Shown here in pieces: positions 55,816 to 64,000 of a stretch of 64,000 bases of DNA. Origin of the DNA: Amyelois transitella (Eukaryota > Arthropoda > Insecta > Lepidoptera > Pyralidae); NCBI RefSeq assembly GCF_032362555.1, contig NC_083514.1, positions 915,001 through 979,000 on the forward strand, in the 5' to 3' direction. Below the pieces are notes generated by a model, which saw only the letters and a list, made by a program, of their open reading frames with translations, had not been told where the DNA came from and made no database searches. The translations under genes were made by a program, and so were the position numbers. Each line of letters starts with the position of its first letter. The first letter of the stretch is position 1.

Positions 55816-58800
55816 CGATACGTATCTAAACTTAAATCCGCCAAGCTACATCTTGACCTACGTACCCAGAATTGTTTCCTTTTTTTGGAATTGTTTTTAA
55901 ACATGTTTGCCATAACGTAAAGGTACGAAATATCTTTAAAACTAAGAAAGTTTTCAATAAATTTGATCTAAAAACATCTATGTGTCATATTAAATTTATT
56001 TACGAGGGGCTTAGGGTAAAAATAAAACTTCATTGTATTGCTTCAGTTGGACTAAAAAGTGTTTATTTGATAAAATACAACGAGCTTACTTTTTACAACA
56101 TTTTACTTCTATTAATGACAAAAAAAAAAACAAACAAAACCCTTAATACAATAATAATATACACAAATACGATGGTATCAACTTTAAACATAAAATACGT
56201 AACTAACATAAATGCAAGTCTAGGCAAGATCAATGATAAACGATTAAATTATATCTTAAGAGAAAAAAAAAATATAATTAAACATATTTTTTTAAAAATT
56301 ACACCAAGAATGTCTTAGCAAAAATTTCTATACGTAGATCACACATACACTTTTGACCTAACCAAAGTCGAATTTTGTATTTAATACTGATAATATTCAT
56401 TTTGGAAGAACTAGAAAATATATTTACAATTTTTTTTCTTTTCTTTTTTTTTAAAATGCCAACGTTTTAATTTATCGCCTGGATCTTTGTGACCATTTCG
56501 CAACCAACTGTTTTTTTTTCATAAAATGAATGACATACTACAATGGTAAATAAAGTAAGCTGTTAAACTGTTGTGTGTAAAAAGTTCGATCTTGTATTCT
56601 GGGATTGCCTAAATGAATTTCATATAGTCTATTTCGGTGTCTTTGTAGGTCTGTAAGAAAATATACTCTATTGTAACATGTGGGCTGAGGCTGCGTAGAC
56701 AATTTTTTCGGACAAAAAAATTATATTTTGTAATTTAAAATAAAACATATATTTACTACTTTTGTATTACTTTTAAAATAAATTACTGTATAAAATTATA
56801 TTTTAAATTTAAATAATTTTATTCATTTATTTATTATAAGTATAGATAAAAAAAAATGTGTTGCCATGAAAATAATTTCTGAACAGCCCCAGGAATAACT
56901 CTGTAGAAACCTAACAACAGTGTAAAATTACCAGTCTATTGTTGTATATTACAATAATTATGTACAATTAATGATATAACAGCACCCATGTAAGAAACGA
57001 ATCATGCATTAGATACGTCGCTCGTCTGCTTCTTTATAAAAAAAAAGTGTATAATATATCACGGCTTTGTATAATCTATTGTATTTGTATATATTTGTAT
57101 AATCTTTACAACTATTGTACTATCTGGTATATAGGTACGTAAACTGTTTCATTTATTGTTTCAAATAAGTATAGCAAAAATAAGCTAGACGGGCGGCGTA
57201 TCTTCTCTATTGACAAAAAACCTTGCACACAATAAAATCTGCAAAAAATCAATCCAGATTACAAGATCATTAGTATAATAATGTTCATCTTTTATAAAAA
57301 ATTCAACAACACTTATTTTATTGTGGAACTGTATTTAACAAGTATCTATTGTTTAAAAAAAATATTTTACTGACAGCGGTCGGCGAGTGGCAGTGTATAC
57401 AATTATGTATAAGGTGCCTAATTAAAAATAAAACATAGGCCTTTTGAGTTGGCTACCAATTATTTCATGTAATTAACAACTACGAAGTAAGAATAACTTT
57501 AAAAAATAAATTATAAAATATTTTGCCAAATTTCGAGTGTATTGCACTGGCGCCGAGAGCGGCAATAGACAATATCTTTTTTTTTTCTTAAAATCGCATG
57601 TACTGTACAAATAAAGCTAAATAACACGGTATTACTGGGATACTAAACAATAATGACACAAAATCATAAACGTCCCAACACTAAATTACACTGGTAGACT
57701 AAAATGGAAGACGTCTAATAATTCGTAGCCAACGTTCTATGAACTAATTGTTACCCTAACTCACCAATCAAAACGTGGATACAGCCCACACATCGAGAAA
57801 ATTGTAACTTTTTACAGTGCGATAAGAAATTAAGTCCTGAATCCAATCCAATTTCAATGATTATTCGATACGTATTGAAATTTTCTTCTATCGCTCTGTA
57901 AAACTATAAGATTGTGACTTGACTGATATTGCAAGACAATACTATAATTACCGTATATAATATAGATTCGTAATCATGTATAAGTATTAAAATAAACAAT
58001 CTCAGTATTTTGAGGCAATTTAGTCATCGCCAATAGAAGTTGTGTTCGAATTCGGAATGTTTAAATAATGTTAAAGAAAATTGTTTGTGACCAATAAGAA
58101 AATGATGTTTCAAAATAACCAATCACAAATCATTCCTTGGCCAATCACCATTTCGCGGTTAAAGTTCCAAATTCGAGTATTTCCGTTATTTTTGAACTTC
58201 TGAGATCACAAATAAATGCATTATTTAAAAGGAAACATGAATATTTAACAAACGGACTACACTAAGTTATTAATATTTTGCCAAGCAAGCAATGTTTCAG
58301 TTTAACTATCATTGCTGTAGAATTGTATTAAATACAATTGACATGATTTGATATATTTATCATTAAATGCATAGTATACTTCCACAATGCAATCTTATTC
58401 TCTCCTTTTATATCGTTAACAACTTAAAGTACACAAAGTATGTTATAGAAAGCAGCACACGGATATAAAGAAAATCAAAAGATTTCAAAATTCTATTTTG
58501 GCTATTTAAAACTGCTTAATATACTGGAAACGATATAAAACATTATTAACGTGTTTTTGTGAACTAAAGATACTAATGTGCTTCCTTAATTTATTGATAA
58601 AATGATAAAGTCTGCGATATCGCACCGAAATATTTGTTTTTCATAGAAAATGAGACTATTCTACGGGATATTTATATCAATCAGATTTAATTATTATGGG
58701 ACATAAAACAATAGTATATAGGTTTTAGTATTTATGAAGCTTAAGCTAGGAACGAGTTAAAACATTAAATTTACTGGCAAGAATAAAATAAACCTTTGTT

Positions 58801-61800
58801 GATTCTAGTGCGGGATTGATGAAATTTCGGCTTGGACGGCACAATTACGGTGTTGGGTTCCAATTGTAGACTCCCGATTCAATTTTATTCGATAAAAGAT
58901 TCGACGAAACATCTGGTTTTGTACTTAACAAAAATAGTCATAAAGAAAAGCAAACCGTGCTCTCAAAAATATTTTACATATCTCTTAATAAGTAACTAAT
59001 ACAATAACTTCAAAGTAGGTAGGTATACACACACGCACATTTGAGCAAAACTTAACAAAAGTGAGCAATATGAACGTGAACAAAACAGCCAGGGAGATTT
59101 CCTATGTAAAATTTTCACCGAAAGCCTATTCGGAACTGTACAATTCAATGTACCGAAAATTCGGGTAAATTTTCTACGTTTGTTAATTCTAAAGATGCCC
59201 GACATTAGTAAAAGTTAAAACATCGACAGACCACTTAATCAAATTCGATTTAATTATGAAAGCTTATTTTAATATTTTAACACTGCCTGAGAAATTTTGA
59301 ATGATATGTAGGTATTTACAATAATTTAAAATAAATGGTGTTTAAGAGCGAGACCGACATTATTAAATTTATGGCGCCATTTATAAAAAAAAAGAAAAGC
59401 TAAGACCATCGATTATGTAGTTTCTGGAACAGCCTTGCTGCAATTATTATTACGAGTTATCGTCGAGGTTTGAAATCATAAAATGATGATCATTTGTAGG
59501 TAAATAATCTACAATGAACCTAGATTGTAATGGATAAATTAAAGTGTCGGTCAGATATCTCGTAGTTTTACCAACCCTGTTACTAAGCAATAGAAATGGC
59601 GCCTTGTGAAATTAATTCACATCAATGTAAAATGCCATTATAATAAAACGCAACGGCGATGACCGGTCAAGCTATTTTGCTAAGAAGAAAATTGATGTAT
59701 TAAAAGTAAATATCCTTCAGTTTTCCACTTCTGTAACTTATATAAACCTGTCTTCATATAATTATGTACTTAGCACGTTGCAATAGGTACGACACTAGTT
59801 TAAGACTATTTCACATTTACCTTTAATAATATTGTTTGTAATAAATGTATAAAATATCATCTGTAATCTCTGTATACTTAATCACCTTTGTTATATTTAA
59901 AAATTAAATCCATTTGTATCGGTATAAAAATCTAATAAGTATAAATCTGAGGTTATTACTTGGCTATGGCACTGTGTTGTTTGTGAATTCAAACTTTGTA
60001 CTAGGACCCGCCGCGCCGCTCCAAAACCTCTATTAATCTTGAACTGTATAAAAATACTTATCAACTATTATTGTAAGGCTGTCATAATGATGTGTGTAGA
60101 AAGTAAAAATTAGAAACTGAAATATTTATCATATACGGCATGTTGATTCTGGGGCGGCGCGCGAGGTCTCGGAGGATCACACTCAACATTGTGGAGAATT
60201 GTAGTCACGGAAGATAACGTCTAATTTTCCTCGAATGGTGTTTTTTTTTATTTTCGTTTGTAAACCTCCAAAAGTTTGATAGGAAAAATAACCAGGAAAC
60301 AAAACGTGCGTGGGTACGCAACGGTAGGCAATGCGCAGCTCTTAGCACCATTATCACGATGCCGAAGATGGTTCAGAAATTATCCGTTGCAATCATGTTA
60401 GTTGGGAAATGTTGACAGTAACTCTGAAACTTGGTTCAGCTGGACTTATTAGTTTTGCAATTCACTTGATTACTGTTGTTTTAGTTAATTCCCCATTAAA
60501 CATTGGTGCTAAAAATGTACGCGTAAAATTTCCATAACTGTCCAATGAGCTGTAATTTGTCAGAAATCAACAAATACATATAAACATAATATTGCGTTAT
60601 TCACTTTAAAAAGTGATAAATTAATGGTGTGTAATGTGACTCCCACAAATTCAATTACTATTACATCTATTAGTTAATACGTAACAGTTCTTATTATGCT
60701 GTAGGAAAACGAAACCATCACAATAATATCGTAAAATAAGCTATATATGTCGCCTATAGATACAAACAGATATGATAAAAATGTTAAAAAGGCCTGATGA
60801 AATATCCTGACTGCAGTTTATAGTCTTCTCAGACTAGTGGTTTTTTTTCCAGAGACTATATATTTGATATATCTGCCTCTGCCCTCTTTATACACAGCGG
60901 TGTGATTCATCATCTTAATTCAGATCCTAAAGTCTACATCATGTCAGAATTAATAATTGGACGCGAAATGTCGAGGACGCACAGCGCTCCGTCAGAATAT
61001 TTCAACAACGCTAAAAAAATCATATATATCTTTATTCTCCCTAATGCTAAGTTTATTTCGCGATGAATGGTCGAATTGCTTGGTAATTCGAGTGTCTAAG
61101 CTAAATTATAAATAATATTCTGGCATATTCCGTCCCTGGATCAAACTACGACAAAGCACTTTGCGACATCACACACGTTCATGAGCATCTGGTACCACAG
61201 TCTCATGCTTTCTACTAACCTACATCAAATCAGTCCAGAAGAGAAGGCTACTGACCTGACCGGGTGATCCCGGTCGGGGTAAAATAAATGCAATTTTCGA
61301 TATTTTAGGAACATAAAATTTAACGTTTGGCAATTTCGAGTATATACGCGCGATAGAAGCGAAAATTTATAATAAAAGAAATGATAAGATTCATTCACAC
61401 GACCCAAAAGGATCTCCATTCTCCGTTCAGTCTCGCGCTCGGCACACAAGTTTACGCTAAGTGAGCGAATAGACACCTAACCTACCGTATCACAGTCCTT
61501 TCTCAGTCTGACCCTTTCCTCTTAAATGCATTTCAATTGTCACATCGTCGGAATAACTGGTAACAACCTAAACTAGGCCAACTATATTAGAAACTGGTAG
61601 ACAAAAAAATTTAAAAATCTCTACACTATTTGGCACTAGTGTTCCTGACACATCTCGGCTATTGGTTCATTATGCATCAGCGAGTAACAAACAAAATAAT
61701 GTTAAAGATGGCAAAAGGTAACCTATGTTTTTGGTTTTACATTCATCATACCGGTGTAATTCTCTCCGAGAACATCAAAGTTTTGGACCTAAAGTTACAC

Positions 61801-62485
61801 GTAAATTCTTAAATTACCATTACTTTAAAGATATTTTGAGCATCTTGAATTTCAACTACCCCTGCCAGATTTTATCCTTCAACATTCTTAAATAAAATTT
61901 AATTAACTTAATATATCTACAAAATATGTATATTTATTATTACAAGTAGGCACCTCAACGTGCCGCTGACATTCATCGCGAAATATTGTTAAATGGTAAA
62001 AGATCAATTTCTTACTATTAGATTTCAACGTAGAGTTTTAAATTCTAATCTCTGGTTCGATCTGCTTAGATTTTAGTGAAAATTTCGACCGTATCAAGAA
62101 GAATCACCGAGAAACCTAACTCTTACGTGGTAACTTAATATTACGGGGCAAAAACTCTATGCTCTTGTTCTCGACGGTAACACTATCATGATGAACTTAA
62201 CTGTACACTTGACAGACTTTCAGGGTATAAACATGTCGGTATTTACAGATCGAAGCTTGTTTTACAGCGATCCATAGTGAATATGAAAGCTCGCGGGCGC
62301 GAGTCGTATACTGGTGTAAGGCCGCATCGTACGGCTATTTCGGGATACTGCTTGTCGTATGCGATATTATGGACGCGACAAACAGCTACCGAAGCGATTT
62401 AGTTGTAGAGGCGGTCCGTGATGTACAAGTCGTGGTGCGGCGGCGCGTGCGACGGGCCGGGGTGCCATCGCGGCGGCGGCGCGGG
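55816..62485 (-). other. Repeat-free AT-rich block; probable long 3' UTR or 3' flank of the zinc-finger gene
   Basis: 6.7 kb without any recognisable copy of families A-D, SINE or LINE, in contrast to 0-31 kb, and without coding sequence. It lies immediately downstream of the zinc-finger stop on the minus strand. Long 3' UTRs under selection would explain the lack of insertions. The 148-codon AT-rich open frame at 55.87-56.32 kb (plus) is low-complexity Lys/Ile/Asn and was not accepted. Confidence 0.4.
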
Positions 62486-63399
62486 TCACTGGGCCGGCAG
62501 GCACGGCACCGGCGCGCCCGGGCCCACGGCCGGCTTGAACTCCGCGGCCCCGGTCGTCGGGAACTGCTGGAAGGGCGCGTAGCATTGTGGGAAGTAAAGC
62601 TCGGGTTTGACCACGGCGGACGCCGGGGGCAGCGGGCGGGGTGTCTTCGCCGCGTCAGCTCGCCTCGCCTTAGCCGCGTGCGGGTTCATGTGGTTGTCGA
62701 TGTGCTTCTTCACCTCGGGCTCGGTCGCGAACCTCCGCCGGCAGTTCGACATGGGGCAGCAGAACGGCCGGTCCCCTTGATGCGTCCTCGTGTGCTGGTC
62801 TAATATAGCTTTCTGCCTGAAGTCTTTACCGCATTGAGTGCATTTGTAGGGTTTCTCGCCCGTGTGAATGCGGAGATGTTGATTTAAAATCGTTCTCTGC
62901 CGGAAGAATCTGGGGCAGTAAACGCAACCGTAAGGTTTCTCGTTGGTGTGGATGCGCAAGTGCTGGGTTAGATGCGATTGTTGGCGGAAACGTTTGCCAC
63001 ATTCCGGACAAGGATACGGTCGGGATTCTATGTGGATGCACCCGTGTTGCAGCAGCGTTGATTTTTGTTTGAACTCTTTCTGGCAAATGGGGCAGCGCAC
63101 ATACAACGGCATCGCGCGGCCGCCGAGTACATCGGGCAGCTTGCCTCCTTTCAAGTATTGTAACGAGAGTCCCGATCCGAACACGGTATGGTTGAGTCCC
63201 TTCGTGTCCTTGAAGTATGCTGGATATTGCGCCGTGTCACCCGGGGAGAAGCACGAGCCGCGCTGGTCGCCGTTTTGCCCGTCCGTGTCTCCGTACGTCG
63301 ACTGCACCTCCTCTTTGTTCTCGTCAGCCGGGAATGGCACATCCTGGGGCCACAGAGTAGGCGTCGTCCCGTTCTTGAATATCAGATGCGGCGAAACGT
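62486..63399 (-). CDS. C2H2 zinc-finger transcription factor, terminal exon
   Basis: The minus-strand exon starts after a good acceptor (CGTTTTTGCAG) at 63400, phase 1, and runs open to a stop at 62486, 304 codons. It begins as VSPHLIFKNGTTPTLW, a non-finger region. Then come five fingers: CPICQKEF, CPECGKRF, CVYCPRFF, CTQCGKDF, and a longer-spaced last one, CPMSNCRRRF. Four contain F-K/R-Q after the second Cys, and the linkers are TGEKPY-like. After the last His pair (HIDNHMNPHAAKARR) comes a Pro/Ala-rich tail. A nuclear DNA-binding regulator is expected. I do not recognise the exact orthologue. The exon is GC-rich, unlike its flank. The ATG at 63340 is internal. Confidence 0.85.
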
Positions 63400-63425
63400 C
63401 TGCAAAAACGGAATACTTTGGTCAG

Positions 63426-64000
63426 TCACATGTTTGAGTCGTCCGAGTCAGGATTACCGACGAGTGGGTTAATCGAACTTAGGACGGTTACGGGATCGTC
63501 CGGCGATCGGTTCCGCGTCTCGCGAGCGCCCCCTGCGAGGTGGGCGACGAGGGGACCGAGAATTTGTTTGATAGGAAGGCCAATGGATGCGAGACCGAAT
63601 CGAACGTGTGGGGGGCGGCGGGAGTCGCAGGCGACGCCGGCAGTGACCGCGGTCAGTGCGGGCGGCGCGCGCGGGGAGCGGGGAAGGGCATATATGTGTG
63701 AATAGCGCTCGCCTTGGTGTGTGCGGACGTGCTGATTCAGGATGGCCTTCTGGCGGAAATGTTTGCCGCACTCGCCGCACGTATATGGCTTCTCACCGGA
63801 ATGGATTCGCAGGTGCTGGTTGAGGATGGCGCGCTGCCGGAACGAGCGCGGGCAGTAGACGCACGCGTATGGCTTCTCGTTCGCGTGGATGCGGAGGTGT
63901 TGCGTCAGGTGCGACTGCTGGCGGAACCGCTTGCCGCACTCGGGGCAGCCGTACGGTCTTGAGTCCGTGTGGATCCGTTCGTGTTGCAGCAGCGTCGACT
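63426..64000 (-). CDS. Second C2H2 finger cluster, partial, upstream exon of the same gene
   Basis: The frame runs from the window edge (STLLQHERIHTDSRPYGC) through three complete fingers, CPECGKRF, CVYCPRSF and CGECGKHF, to HVRTHQGER. These align finger for finger with fingers 1-4 of the downstream exon, so the cluster was duplicated. Past HQGER the frame stays open to a TGA at 63428-63426, but that stretch looks noncoding. Two donors leave the phase 1 needed by the acceptor at 63400: a GC donor CCAAG|GCGAGC (exon end 63713) and CGTCG|GTAATCC (exon end 63458, giving a 58-nt intron). The 5' part lies beyond the window. Confidence 0.75.
   Translation of the reverse strand, partial: STLLQHERIHTDSRPYGCPECGKRFRQQSHLTQHLRIHANEKPYACVYCPRSFRQRAILNQHLRIHSGEKPYTCGECGKHFRQKAILNQHVRTHQGERYSHIYALPRSPRAPPALTAVTAGVACDSRRPPHVRFGLASIGLPIKQILGPLVAHLAGGARETRNRSPDDPVTVLSSINPLVGNPDSDDSNM

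Noticed and set aside
55872-56318. 148-codon open frame, plus strand
   Set aside because: AT-rich, Lys/Ile/Asn-biased, no domain, no splice or promoter context. Expected by chance in this composition.
62369-63472. Plus-strand frames opposite the zinc-finger exons
   Set aside because: GC-rich antisense shadows; the minus strand has unmistakable C2H2 fingers.

Overview
The window looks like a 64-kb piece of a moth or butterfly nuclear genome. The signs are AT-rich intergenic DNA, short spliceosomal introns, a tRNA-derived SINE of the type common in noctuid moths (25.26-25.50 kb), and dozens of lepidopteran-type interspersed repeats. This rests on pattern recognition, not on a database match.

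Three host genes have clear coding sequence. An ATF7IP/windei-type chromatin protein lies on the minus strand (34.7-38.7 kb, three coding exons, 1242 aa). The mitochondrial transcription elongation factor TEFM lies on the plus strand (52.43-55.21 kb, seven exons, 355 aa). A C2H2 zinc-finger gene enters from the right edge on the minus strand (62.5-64.0 kb) and carries two near-duplicate finger clusters. A fourth minus-strand gene is represented by one long coding exon (6.70-7.43 kb) whose remainder must lie left of the window. Several GC-rich islets end in good minus-strand splice donors (3.8, 20.5, 31.5, 45.3 and 49.1 kb) and may be alternative first exons for this gene or for ATF7IP.

The rest is dominated by repeats, named here by letter. 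Family A is a ~250-bp element with a hairpin head (GTGCCG...CGGCAC) and an (ATGT)n tail; about 30 copies are visible. Family B is an RTE-type LINE, mostly 3' ends with the same (ATGT)n tail. Family C is a ~150-bp repeat containing GGTTGCGGAGGTCAGACGGG. Family D is a repeat starting CCCGCGACTTCGTCCGCG, in at least two subfamilies. Families A and B crowd 0-31 kb, are absent from the ATF7IP gene, and are absent from the last 8 kb.

The most unusual region is 10.1-15.8 kb, a nested set of mobile elements. Perfect 23-bp inverted repeats, each abutting a TA microsatellite, bound a 5.5-kb block. Inside is an apparently intact PIF/Harbinger transposon (10,589-13,125) with TTA target duplications. Its transposase and MADF-BESS genes are on opposite strands and interlocked, each with an exon inside the other's intron. 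A SINE head fused to an R1-type LINE fragment follows, and just outside the block is a perfect 72-bp palindrome. A second Harbinger-type element, a 377-bp MITE, is at 46.8 kb.

The window also holds about a dozen short, mostly perfect fold-back repeats in unrelated contexts, which suggests recent templated inversion events.
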